Source: Alkalibacterium indicireducens
GTDB lineage: Bacteria > Bacillota > Bacilli > Lactobacillales > Carnobacteriaceae_A
DNA: 64,000 bases
NCBI RefSeq assembly: GCF_039522005.1
Contig: NZ_BAAADA010000042.1
Location: 13,516-77,515 of the forward strand
Reading direction: 5' to 3'
This document shows, one piece after another, positions 48,638 through 56,865 of the stretch. Within the stretch, counting starts at the first letter, position 1; each line of letters begins with the position of its first letter. The notes under the pieces are model-generated. The model was not told the origin of the DNA. It saw nothing but the letters and a program-made list of their open reading frames with translations, and made no database searches. The translations under genes and the position numbers were made by a program.

Positions 48638-50032
48638 TTAAAAACCATAATCCCCTGCACTTTTTTGTACGTACTCTGCCGCCTGCTTTCCAGCCTGCCT
48701 TCCGAACACGATGGTTTCAGCAATTGCATTGCCACCTATCCTGTTTTCTCCATGCAGTCCCCCGCACGTTTCTCCGGCTGCATACAAGCCACTGATCTTT
48801 CTGCCATCTTCATCAATCACTTCAGACCTTGTATTGATTCTGACACCACCCATGGTATGGTGAATTCCTGGAGCCACTTCTATGGCATAAAACGAACCTG
48901 TCTGAATGGGATGTTCCATGGCAGTAGTCCGTTCGAACAGGTCATCTGTTCCATAGGCGACGGCCTGATTCCATTCTGTAATCGTTGCTGCTAATACTTC
49001 TTTTGGTACACCGATCTGATCAGCCAGTCCGTACAACGTCTCTGCTTTTAACACCATATCTTTTGACTCGTAGAACCCGACCGCGGGCACTCTTTCTTTT
49101 AGCTGTTCATCGAAAATCAGGAACGCTTTCTGTTCTGGACAGTTTATAATAGCGTGTGATACCACATCTCGACGGTCCATTTCGTTGACAAACCGTTTCC
49201 CTGACAAAGAAATGAGTATGGCTCCTTCGCCTCTTATTGCCTCTGTCAATAAAAATCGACTTCTCTGATGAACTGTGGGATGGATTTGAATCTGATCAAG
49301 ATCTCTGATACTTCCTCCGACCGCCTTGACCATGTCGATCCCACTTCCTAAACTTCCTTCGTGATTTGTAGTGATAAGCTTAACAAGGTCAGGAGCCACC
49401 TCTTCTATTTTTTTATAATTACTGCCAAAACCACCAGTTGCTATGACAACAGCCCTGGCCCTGACTAAGTTTTCACCTTGCCGGTCTATAGCTACATAAA
49501 CGCCGTTGATCAGATTCGAATCTTCTGATGTCGACAGACGAATGACTTCTGCAGAAGTAAACAGAGGGATCCCTCGTTCTTCGACTATACGCATCAGACC
49601 TTTCATCAAGTATCCTCCGATAGCAGATCCATCAGATGGTCTATGTGTTCGTTTAACAGACATTCCGCCTGTAGTTGTGAGACTGGACAAAGTAATGTCC
49701 ATTGAGTCAAGCCAGTCAACTGCTTTCGGCGATTCTTCAACAAAATAGGACAACAGCTCTACATCGTTTGTCCGGTTTCCGCCAGCCAGTGTCTCTTCAT
49801 AAAAAAGTGAATGACTGTCCTCAATCCCCTGGGCCTGCTGAAATTTTGTCTGTGAAGCGTTCATTCCCGCAGATGCTTTAATGCTGTTCCCTTTCACACC
49901 CGGCATGCTCTCAAAAATAACAGGGCAGGCACCTGTATCATCTGCCTGAATCGCCGCTGATAAACCGGCTGCACCTGCACCAACGATAATTACGTCGTAT
50001 TGAGTATTAAGCTGATCTTTATGTGAAATCAT
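48638..50032 (-). CDS. FAD-dependent fumarate reductase-like flavoprotein (flavocytochrome c family)
   Basis: 464 residues. FAD-binding Rossmann block DVIIVGAGAAGLSAAIQA (about 12-30), SAGMNASQT, then the capping domain, and a flavin end block HHTMGGVRINTRSEVID, GLYAAGETCGGLHGENRIGGNAI. Fumarate reductase residues are in place: QIHPT, TEAIRGEG, the proton-donor Arg in NEMDRRDVVSHAI, HHTMGG and NRIGGNA. There is no heme, FMN-binding domain or signal peptide, so it is a soluble enzyme; a related substrate such as urocanate or methacrylate is possible. It stands alone between tsf and pyrH, about 130 bases from pyrH, with a terminator on its upstream side. Confidence 0.85.
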   Translation of the reverse strand: MISHKDQLNTQYDVIIVGAGAAGLSAAIQADDTGACPVIFESMPGVKGNSIKASAGMNASQTKFQQAQGIEDSHSLFYEETLAGGNRTNDVELLSYFVEESPKAVDWLDSMDITLSSLTTTGGMSVKRTHRPSDGSAIGGYLMKGLMRIVEERGIPLFTSAEVIRLSTSEDSNLINGVYVAIDRQGENLVRARAVVIATGGFGSNYKKIEEVAPDLVKLITTNHEGSLGSGIDMVKAVGGSIRDLDQIQIHPTVHQRSRFLLTEAIRGEGAILISLSGKRFVNEMDRRDVVSHAIINCPEQKAFLIFDEQLKERVPAVGFYESKDMVLKAETLYGLADQIGVPKEVLAATITEWNQAVAYGTDDLFERTTAMEHPIQTGSFYAIEVAPGIHHTMGGVRINTRSEVIDEDGRKISGLYAAGETCGGLHGENRIGGNAIAETIVFGRQAGKQAAEYVQKSAGDYGF

Positions 50033-50085
50033 ATGGCCTCCGTTCTGTCAGAATCCTTATGTATTTAGTAATAGAGATAGCTTGC

Positions 50086-50117
50086 AAAAAAAGAGCAGGG
50101 ATCAAATACCCCTGCTC
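50086..50117 (-). terminator. Terminator after tsf
   Basis: Minus-strand GAGCAGGG with CCCTGCTC, nine-base loop, followed by seven Ts (50086-50092). It ends the rpsB-tsf mRNA. Confidence 0.9.
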
Positions 50118-50130
50118 CATATCTACAAAC

Positions 50131-51015
50131 TTATTTATTGCCTAATTGGCTTTGAACTTCTGCAGCGAAGTCTTCAGTACGTTTCTCAATTCCTTCTCCC
50201 ACTTCGTAACGGATGAATGATTTGATAGATGCACCTTTTTCGCTCAAGTACTCACCAACAGTTTTGTCTGGATCTTTAACATATGGCTGATCAACAAGAC
50301 TTACTTCTGCTAGCCATTTGTTGAGACGTCCCTGTACCATTTTTTCAACGATATTTGCAGGTTTTCCTTCATTTTTAGCTTGTTCAGTCAACACGTTCAG
50401 TTCGTGATCTCTTTCTTCCTGAGAGATTTCTTCACGAGTGATGAATTTAGGATTGATTGCCGCAATGTGCATAGATACGTTACGAGCGACTTCTACATCA
50501 TCGGTTCCTTCAATAATAGAAAGAACAGTAATGCGTCCACCCATGTGCTCGTAGTCGCCGAATACATCATTGTCAGTTTTTTCTACAACAGCAAAACGAC
50601 GTAGAGTGATCTTCTCACCGATAGTCTGAGTCGCTTCAGTAATTGTATCCTGAATTGAGTCTCCACCCATATCCAAAGCAAGTGCTTCTTCTATAGTTGC
50701 AGGTTTGTTTGCTGCTACAGTTTTAGTAATACCTTTAACAAGGTTCTGGAATTTATCGTTTTTAGAAACGAAGTCTGTTTCTGAGTTGATTTCTGCGATA
50801 GCCGCAACGTTACCCTCGATGTGAACGTTAGCCAGTCCTTCAGCCGCAATACGGTCTGCTTTCTTAGCTGCTTTAGATACACCTTTTTCTCTCAGGTAAT
50901 CGACAGCTGCGTCTAAATCTCCATCAGTTTCCACTAATGCTTTTTTCGCATCCATCATTCCAACGCCTGTTTTATCACGTAACTCTTTTACTTGAGCTGC
51001 TTTAATGTTTGCCAC
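50131..51015 (-). CDS. tsf: Elongation factor Ts
   Basis: 294 residues from GTG 51015 with AAGGAGG upstream. UBA-like N-terminus (VKELRDKTGVGMMDAKKALVETDGDLDAAVDYLREKG), the TDFVSKN motif in EINSETDFVSKNDKFQNL, and a coiled-coil region with LNVLTEQAKNEGKPANIVEKMVQGRLNKWLAEVSLVDQPYVKD. Nucleotide exchange factor of EF-Tu. Lies 45 bases after rpsB. Confidence 0.99.
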   Translation of the reverse strand: MANIKAAQVKELRDKTGVGMMDAKKALVETDGDLDAAVDYLREKGVSKAAKKADRIAAEGLANVHIEGNVAAIAEINSETDFVSKNDKFQNLVKGITKTVAANKPATIEEALALDMGGDSIQDTITEATQTIGEKITLRRFAVVEKTDNDVFGDYEHMGGRITVLSIIEGTDDVEVARNVSMHIAAINPKFITREEISQEERDHELNVLTEQAKNEGKPANIVEKMVQGRLNKWLAEVSLVDQPYVKDPDKTVGEYLSEKGASIKSFIRYEVGEGIEKRTEDFAAEVQSQLGNK

Positions 51016-51060
51016 AAAAATTCCTCCTTAGTCGTATATCGATCCGGTAAAAAGCGATGA

Positions 51061-51819
51061 TTACTCGTTATCGCCTTCGACGACTTCAACGATTTCATCT
51101 AGAGAATCAGATTTTGCTTCTTCTTCAAAGCCTTCTTCTCCCTGATTTCCTTCGATAACAGCATCAGCCATTGTTTTAGTCAGTAATTTTACTGCACGGA
51201 TAGCATCGTCGTTTGAAGGGATGATAACGTCGATCTCATCTGGATCACAGTTAGTATCTACCATTGCTACGATTGGAATATTAAGTTTTTGAGCTTCTTT
51301 AACAGCAATGTGCTCATTTCTTGGGTCAACAACGAATAACACGTCAGGACGCTTAGGCATATCTTTGATTCCGCCTAAGAATTTTTCAAGTCGATCGCGT
51401 TCTTTGATCAGGATACCGACTTCTTTTTTAGGAAGGACATCGAATGTTCCGTCTTCTTCCATTTTTTCAATCTGTTTCAGACGCTTGATACGCTTCTGAA
51501 TTGTATCCCAGTTAGTTAGCGTCCCACCCAACCAACGGTGGTTGATGTAGTAAGCGCCAGCTCTTTGAGCTTCTTCTTTGATCGCATCTTGTGCTTGTTT
51601 TTTAGTTCCTACAAAAAGAACTGTTCCGCCATCTTCTGCAATATCACGGACATAGTTGTAAGCTTGATCGATCAGCTTAACAGTCTTCTGCAAGTCGATG
51701 ATGTAGATGCCGTTTCTTTCTGTAAAGATATATGGTTTCATCTTAGGGTTCCAGCGTCTAGTCTGGTGACCGAAATGAACACCTGATTCTAATAATTGTT
51801 TCATTGATACAACTGCCAT
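51061..51819 (-). CDS. rpsB: 30S ribosomal protein S2
   Basis: 252 residues. MKQLLESGVHFGHQTRRWNPKMKPYIFTERNGIYIIDLQKT, RWLGGTLTNWDTI, PDVLFVVDPRNEHIAVKEAQKLNIPIVAMVDTNCDPDEIDVIIPSNDDAIRAVKLL; an acidic tail of about 28 residues at the C-terminus. GGAGGAATGACAA precedes ATG. First gene of rpsB-tsf. Confidence 0.99.
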   Translation of the reverse strand: MAVVSMKQLLESGVHFGHQTRRWNPKMKPYIFTERNGIYIIDLQKTVKLIDQAYNYVRDIAEDGGTVLFVGTKKQAQDAIKEEAQRAGAYYINHRWLGGTLTNWDTIQKRIKRLKQIEKMEEDGTFDVLPKKEVGILIKERDRLEKFLGGIKDMPKRPDVLFVVDPRNEHIAVKEAQKLNIPIVAMVDTNCDPDEIDVIIPSNDDAIRAVKLLTKTMADAVIEGNQGEEGFEEEAKSDSLDEIVEVVEGDNE

Positions 51820-51943
51820 TTGTCATTCCTCCATTTGGTTTTATATTTTTCCTCCCCGAGCTTCATCTGTTTGAACACTCCATGGCAATAGAGCACCATT
51901 CAATCCATCCACTCAGGTGTGAAATTTGGTGCTTTTTGCACCG
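51820..51943 (-). promoter_or_regulatory. Leader of rpsB mRNA with a hairpin
   Basis: About 124 bases from the predicted transcription start to the ATG. Right at the 5' end is a short hairpin GGTGC-AAAAA-GCACC. The rest has several G-rich and U-rich stretches that could fold. S2 autoregulates its operon in other bacteria; a role here is inference only. Confidence 0.4.
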
Positions 51944-51949
51944 CTTATA

Positions 51950-51978
51950 AGTATACTACATATACTCTTAAAATGCAA
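51950..51978 (-). promoter_or_regulatory. Promoter of rpsB-tsf
   Basis: Minus-strand TTGCAT (51973-51978), 17 bases, TATACT (51950-51955). Confidence 0.8.
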
Positions 51979-52058
51979 CTCTCAGTTAATTTTTTTCTTG
52001 CACATTTTCCAGTTCTATCGCATACTATACTGAGAACCTAAAAAGGAAGTGGACTCTA

Positions 52059-52655
52059 GTGTTTTTTTCATTTGTAAGATTAATTGTAAGGTTGCTTATA
52101 CTGACTTTAAACGGACGATATAAAGTCCAGGGCAAGGAAAACCTGCCTAAAGACGATAACTATATTCTTATAGCACCTCATCGCTCATGGATCGATCCGG
52201 TATATTTAGTACTTGCCGCCTCGCCCAAGCAATTCAGTTTCATGGCAAAAAAAGAACTTTTCAAGAACCCACTCTTTAAGTGGCTGATTACAAAAATGAA
52301 CGCTTTCCCTGTTGACCGTAAAAATCCTGGCCCAAGTGCCATCAAGACCCCAGTCAAGATTTTGAAGGAAACCGATCTTGGCCTGGTGATCTTCCCCACA
52401 GGAACACGACATTCCACTGAACTTAAAGGTGGCGCTGTTACGATAGCAAAAATGAGTAAAAAACCGATTGTACCTGTTGTCTATCACGGCCCGTATACAT
52501 TCAAAGACCTGCTGAAACGTCAGAAAGCAACCGTACGCTTCGGAGAACCGTTCATGGTTGAACGTAAAATAGAAGGCATCAAGGACGTCACTGCTTATTA
52601 TTCCGAAAAAATACAGGATGCGTTCGTCTCTCTAGATTCTGAAGACCATAAATAA
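52059..52655 (+). CDS. plsC: 1-acyl-sn-glycerol-3-phosphate acyltransferase
   Basis: 198 residues from GTG 52059 (AGGAAGTGG upstream). N-terminal membrane-associated helix (about 3-17), acyltransferase motif HRSWID (41-46), FMAKKELFKNPLFKWLITKMNAFPVDR, FPTGTRHST (about 111-119) and PIVPVVYHGP. It makes phosphatidic acid, the substrate of CdsA encoded 6 kb away. It is divergent from rpsB; CATACT and TTGCAC boxes with a 17-base gap lie upstream. Confidence 0.95.
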   Translation: MFFSFVRLIVRLLILTLNGRYKVQGKENLPKDDNYILIAPHRSWIDPVYLVLAASPKQFSFMAKKELFKNPLFKWLITKMNAFPVDRKNPGPSAIKTPVKILKETDLGLVIFPTGTRHSTELKGGAVTIAKMSKKPIVPVVYHGPYTFKDLLKRQKATVRFGEPFMVERKIEGIKDVTAYYSEKIQDAFVSLDSEDHK

Positions 52656-52656
52656 G

Positions 52657-52715
52657 AAAAAAGCCTTATCCAGAGATCAACCAGTTTACCGGCTGATGTG
52701 GATAAGGCTTTTTTT
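52657..52715. terminator. Bidirectional terminator between plsC and the ABC exporter
   Basis: AAAAAAGCCTTATCC (52657-52671) pairs perfectly with GGATAAGGCTTTTTT (52700-52714); ends both convergent genes. Confidence 0.95.
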
Positions 52716-52734
52716 ATTTGCTAGTATATTTCTA

Positions 52735-54519
52735 TCACTGCAGACCGATGTTCTGCAATTCGTACATATCTCTGTATGAACCGCCACGTTCAATCAGCTC
52801 GTCATGGGTCCCGCGTTCTATAATATGTCCATTATCTAGTACCAAGATCTGATCAGCATCTCTGATCGTAGACAGTCGGTGAGCGATCGCCACAGTCGTT
52901 CGTCCCTGACGCATGCGTTCCAGACCTTCCTGAATGAGCGACTCCGTCTCTGTATCGATATTTGCTGTTGCTTCATCGAGGATTAGGATTTTAGGGTCCC
53001 TTACAATCGTTCTGGCAAATGAGATCAGCTGTTTCTGACCACTGGAGAAGCTGGCCCCTCTCTCAACAACCCGCGCATCATATTGACCTGGAAGTTCTTC
53101 GATAAACTGATCGGCTTGAACAAATCGTGCCGCTTCAATTATCTCTCTATCTGTAATAGCCTCGTTCATCAAACGGATGTTGTCCTTGATTGTTCCGTAG
53201 AAAAGGAAGGAATCCTGCAGGACCAGACCTATACGCTGACGCAGCTCCCGCATAGGGAAGGATCTGATGGACTGCTCATCGATCAGCACGTCCCCTTTCT
53301 GGAAATCATAGAAACGCATCAGCACGTTTATGATCGAAGACTTTCCGCTCCCTGTATGACCGACAAGCGCAATAGTCTCTCCTGGATTTACAGTGAACGA
53401 AACGTCTTTCAGAACGTAATTCTCGTCGTCATATGAGAAGCTTACATTTTTGAACTCTATCTTGCCGTCAGTGATCTGCGCTTCAGGATCGTCGTCCTGC
53501 TCCGGCACATACTCTTCGTTATCCATAACTGTAAGGATGCGGCTGCTTGAAACAACTCCGTCTTGGAACAGACTCAGACTATCCATCAGCCGGGTCAATG
53601 GTCTGAAGAAATCATTTGCATATGATGTGAAGGCAAAAATGATTCCTACTTCAATCGGGCTGGTCAACGCGTCGAACCCGAACAGTGCCAGGATCAGAAC
53701 AACAGCAAGAGTATACAGCATGTTAATGACCGGGCTCAGAAGCAAGGCGTTGATTCTGACCATGGAGAAACGAGAATTGAAGTAGGACTGGTTTGTCTCT
53801 TCAAATTCCTTCTGAAGCCGTTTTTCCTGTCTGAACTGCTGAATCACTGACATCCCGTTAATGGTTTCTGCAAGTTTTGTGTTCAGCAGGCTCAGCTTGG
53901 ATTTCATTTCATGGTAAGTGCGTGAGCTATAGACCTGATAGAATCTGATGACCAGTAGCAGGACCGGTGCAAAGATAAGGATCCACAGTGTCACAGTTAC
54001 ATCCAGCAGGAACATTGCCCCAAGGGAGATGATGACCCCAAACACCCCTTGTATGATCGTCAGAAATACGTGCCAGAAGTCCTTCATTGCTTCAGTATCA
54101 TTTGTAGCTCGCGTAATGATCCAGCCAGTAGAGGTCTGATCGAAGAATCGCATGCCTAGATTATGAAGTTTGGTGAACAGCTGATTTCTTATGTTCTGTA
54201 CTGTTTTTTCTGAAGCCATATTAAAGATATACAATTCGAAATACCAGACAGTCATTCTAACGATCGTCACACCAAAGTGAAGAGATGCGAAGAAGAGAAT
54301 CGTCTGAATCGTCACGCCACCGACTGTCAGGTGGTTATCAATGAAAACCTGAATGATTCGGGGGAGTGCCGCATTAGTTACTGCAAGAGCTACACTGAAA
54401 AATATAGCCAGTATAAACTGATTTCTGTAAGGTGAGGCAAATGTAAGGATGCGTCTCAGTATACTCATCTGTTCGTTAAACGGAATCGTTCGTCTTTTCT
54501 GTAGTTCCTGCTGTTCCAT
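52735..54519 (-). CDS. Heterodimeric ABC exporter, half with consensus ATP site residues
   Basis: 594 residues: six membrane helices (about 30-320) then an ATPase domain. Walker A GHTGSGKSS (about 384-392), signature ASFSSGQKQ (variant of LSGGQ), Walker B ILILDEATANID with the catalytic Glu, switch AIAHRLST. It pairs with the next gene, whose Walker B has Asp. Such asymmetric pairs (BmrCD, LmrCD, YheIH) export drugs or lipids; the substrate here is unknown. The ATG overlaps by one base the stop of the partner gene. Confidence 0.93.
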   Translation of the reverse strand: MEQQELQKRRTIPFNEQMSILRRILTFASPYRNQFILAIFFSVALAVTNAALPRIIQVFIDNHLTVGGVTIQTILFFASLHFGVTIVRMTVWYFELYIFNMASEKTVQNIRNQLFTKLHNLGMRFFDQTSTGWIITRATNDTEAMKDFWHVFLTIIQGVFGVIISLGAMFLLDVTVTLWILIFAPVLLLVIRFYQVYSSRTYHEMKSKLSLLNTKLAETINGMSVIQQFRQEKRLQKEFEETNQSYFNSRFSMVRINALLLSPVINMLYTLAVVLILALFGFDALTSPIEVGIIFAFTSYANDFFRPLTRLMDSLSLFQDGVVSSSRILTVMDNEEYVPEQDDDPEAQITDGKIEFKNVSFSYDDENYVLKDVSFTVNPGETIALVGHTGSGKSSIINVLMRFYDFQKGDVLIDEQSIRSFPMRELRQRIGLVLQDSFLFYGTIKDNIRLMNEAITDREIIEAARFVQADQFIEELPGQYDARVVERGASFSSGQKQLISFARTIVRDPKILILDEATANIDTETESLIQEGLERMRQGRTTVAIAHRLSTIRDADQILVLDNGHIIERGTHDELIERGGSYRDMYELQNIGLQ

Positions 54520-56270
54520 TAGCCCTCTCCCCCTTCCAGTTCCCTTACCAGCTGCTGCTGTTCATACATATCCTTATACCATCCATCCTGTGCAAGCAAC
54601 GAATTGTGCGTCCCGCGCTCGACAATTTCACCGTCTTCGACAACGATGATCTCTTCAGCGTGCATGACTGAGCTGATACGGTGAGCCGCAATGATCGTCG
54701 TCTGTCCTCTGCGCAGTTCTTTCAGCCCTGACAGGATACTTTCCTCAGTCTTCGCATCGACAGCCGATAGTGAATCATCAAGAATCATCAGTTCCGGATT
54801 GATGAGGATAGCCCGGGCAATTGAAATTCGCTGTTTCTGCCCCCCGGAAAGTGACACGCCCCGCTCGCCTACTTCCGTGTCATATCCATTCGGCATCGCA
54901 AGAATATCATCATGAATATCGGCAAGTTTAGCTGCCGCTTCGACAGCTTCCTGAGACAAGGTCGGATCTGCAAAGCGGATATTTTCTCTTATCGTATCTG
55001 AAAACAGATAGTTATCCTGAGGCACATAGCCTATATGTTTCAATAACGCATCGAGGGTATAATCACGTATGTCATATCCCCCGTACCTGATCCTGCCTTT
55101 ATACCCATCATATTCTCTGAGAAGCAACTTAAGAATCGTTGTTTTACCTGCTCCCGTTTTACCAACGACACCTAATGTCCCGCCAGCTTCAAGCGTGAAG
55201 TGGATGTTTTTAAGGGTGGTCCCTTCCTCATCAGGGTAGGAAAAGGAATCAAGTTCAAAAGACAACTCTCCTGAAACCGGTTTGTCTATCGCCCCTTGAC
55301 GTTCCACTATTGATGTCTCTTCTCTAAGCAGATTTTCGATCCGGTCATAACTGGCAGATCCTCTTTCAATAATGTTGAACAGACGTCCGATAGCAAACAT
55401 CGGCCAAACGAGCATTCCGATATAATTGATGAACGTCACGAAATCTCCGACAGATATTTCTCCGTCTGAAATCAGCCAGCCTCCTACAAGTATCGTCAGG
55501 AAATATGAAATCCCCATGATAAACGTAATCGCCGGATCAAAAAGTGAATCGATTTTGTATACTGATCTGTTCTTTTCAACGACATTGTCAGTCTGTTTTG
55601 AAAATTGCTCTATATCCTCTTTTTCCTGTCCAAACGTCTTGATTACCTTGATCCCCTGAATACTCTCCTGAACTTTATCATTCAGATGCGAAAAGGCAGC
55701 CTGAGCGTCTCTGAATCGCAGGTGAAGCTTTTTCCCGAGCACACGAGACGTCATGGCTAATAATGGCAGTGGAATGATCGCCAGAAGTGTCAGGCGCCAG
55801 TCTACAAAAAAAATCATTGCCAGCAAAGTGGTCAGACCGACACTGATTGCATCAGCCATCGTAAGAATCCCTCCACCTGCAACCATTCTAAGACCACGAA
55901 GGTCATTTGTTGCATGTGCCATCAAGTCACCTGTACGGTATTTCTGGAAGAACTCATTATCCATATTTGTAAAATGATTGAACAGCTGCTTACGCACGAT
56001 CTGTTCAAGTTTAGCAGCGTTTCCCCAGATACGCACCCGCCATAAATACCTTAGAGCATACTGACCGATTGCAGTGGAAGACAGAATCAGCAGCCACGTA
56101 AGCAGCGATTCCTGTGTGATTATACCCATATCTATTTCATCGACTACAATGCCTATAATTCTCGGTGGAATCAGCTGGAGCAGCGCTACGATGATCAGTG
56201 CACCTATTCCTACCAGATAGGATTTTTTCTCCTGTTTGAAAAACCAGCTCAGTCGTTTAAATATCCCCAT
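54519..56270 (-). CDS. Heterodimeric ABC exporter, half with degenerate ATP site
   Basis: 583 residues from ATG 56270 (GGGAGACGACGAT upstream; 13 more codons open). Six membrane helices then an ATPase domain with Walker A GKTGAGKTT, canonical signature VSLSGGQKQRI, Walker B LMILDDSLSAVD in which Asp replaces the catalytic Glu, and AAHRISS. Hence one of the two ATP sites of the dimer is degenerate. It is the first gene of the pair, and its promoter holds a perfect palindrome, so a repressor that responds to the substrate is expected. No regulator gene is adjacent. Confidence 0.93.
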   Translation of the reverse strand: MGIFKRLSWFFKQEKKSYLVGIGALIIVALLQLIPPRIIGIVVDEIDMGIITQESLLTWLLILSSTAIGQYALRYLWRVRIWGNAAKLEQIVRKQLFNHFTNMDNEFFQKYRTGDLMAHATNDLRGLRMVAGGGILTMADAISVGLTTLLAMIFFVDWRLTLLAIIPLPLLAMTSRVLGKKLHLRFRDAQAAFSHLNDKVQESIQGIKVIKTFGQEKEDIEQFSKQTDNVVEKNRSVYKIDSLFDPAITFIMGISYFLTILVGGWLISDGEISVGDFVTFINYIGMLVWPMFAIGRLFNIIERGSASYDRIENLLREETSIVERQGAIDKPVSGELSFELDSFSYPDEEGTTLKNIHFTLEAGGTLGVVGKTGAGKTTILKLLLREYDGYKGRIRYGGYDIRDYTLDALLKHIGYVPQDNYLFSDTIRENIRFADPTLSQEAVEAAAKLADIHDDILAMPNGYDTEVGERGVSLSGGQKQRISIARAILINPELMILDDSLSAVDAKTEESILSGLKELRRGQTTIIAAHRISSVMHAEEIIVVEDGEIVERGTHNSLLAQDGWYKDMYEQQQLVRELEGGEG

Positions 56271-56305
56271 ATCGTCGTCTCCCATTAGCTTAGTCGATTG
56301 TGAAA

Positions 56306-56335
56306 GCAATATGACATATTGTCATATTGTGTCAA
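56306..56335 (-). promoter_or_regulatory. Promoter of the ABC exporter with an embedded palindromic operator
   Basis: Minus strand: TTGACA (56330-56335), 18 bases, TATTGC (56306-56311). The interval 56307-56329 is a perfect inverted repeat CAATATGACA-TAT-TGTCATATTG that fills the spacer and most of the -10 box; a dimeric repressor bound there would block RNA polymerase. Confidence 0.8.
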
Positions 56336-56373
56336 ATGTTAACGGACAGCGTTTTATTCTGTCCGTCCCTTAC

Positions 56374-56616
56374 TTATTTTTTCTTTTTATTCTTTGCGCT
56401 CTTCTGCTGAGATTTCATTTGACTCATCATCTGATTGATCTTACGTTCAGAAGGTTTCTGTCCCATTTGAAGCATCATCATACGCAGCATGTTTTCGTCG
56501 ATTGGCGGATTTTTTTCAAAATAGTCCATCATATATTTTCTGGAAATAAAGAATCCTCCGACCAGTCCGGCGATCAGAGCTAAAATAATTAGTACAATAG
56601 CAAGGCCTGTGCTCAT
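56374..56616 (-). CDS. YneF family (UPF0154) small membrane protein
   Basis: 80 residues from ATG 56616, eight bases after AAAGGAG; the longer frame is not supported. One N-terminal membrane helix (GLAIVLIILALIAGLVGGFFISRKYM), then NPPIDENMLRMMMLQMGQKPSERKINQMMSQMK, the family signature, and a poly-Lys end. Function unknown; widely kept in Firmicutes and commonly near tkt and lexA as here. Confidence 0.9.
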   Translation of the reverse strand: MSTGLAIVLIILALIAGLVGGFFISRKYMMDYFEKNPPIDENMLRMMMLQMGQKPSERKINQMMSQMKSQQKSAKNKKKK

Positions 56617-56807
56617 CTTGTTCACTCCTTTCAAAAATCGATACTGTAACCATACAGCAGACATAGACATATCTGCTCACTGAACTATTTTACACAATAA
56701 ATGTGGAGAAATAAACCTTTATATGTTAAAAAGCTATTTTATACCATCAATTGACTTAGAGAGGGAAGTACTGGCCAGCCCGTCTTCCGGTTTTTATTCA
56801 CAACATG

Positions 56808-56851
56808 CTGAAAGCCACCTGTGCTCCAGCAGGAATACAGGTGGCTTTCAG
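56808..56851 (-). terminator. Terminator of tkt
   Basis: CTGAAAGCCACCTGT (56808-56822) pairs perfectly with ACAGGTGGCTTTCAG (56837-56851). The T run is weak but the 15-base stem is strong. The 190 bases from here to yneF hold no gene I can support. Confidence 0.8.
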
Positions 56852-56865
56852 ACTTTTCAGTTACA

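Noticed and set aside
56341..56368. Inverted repeat ACGGACAG/CTGTCCGT after yneF as a terminator
   Set aside because: The stem is only eight pairs and no T run follows on the minus strand; too weak to list as a terminator.
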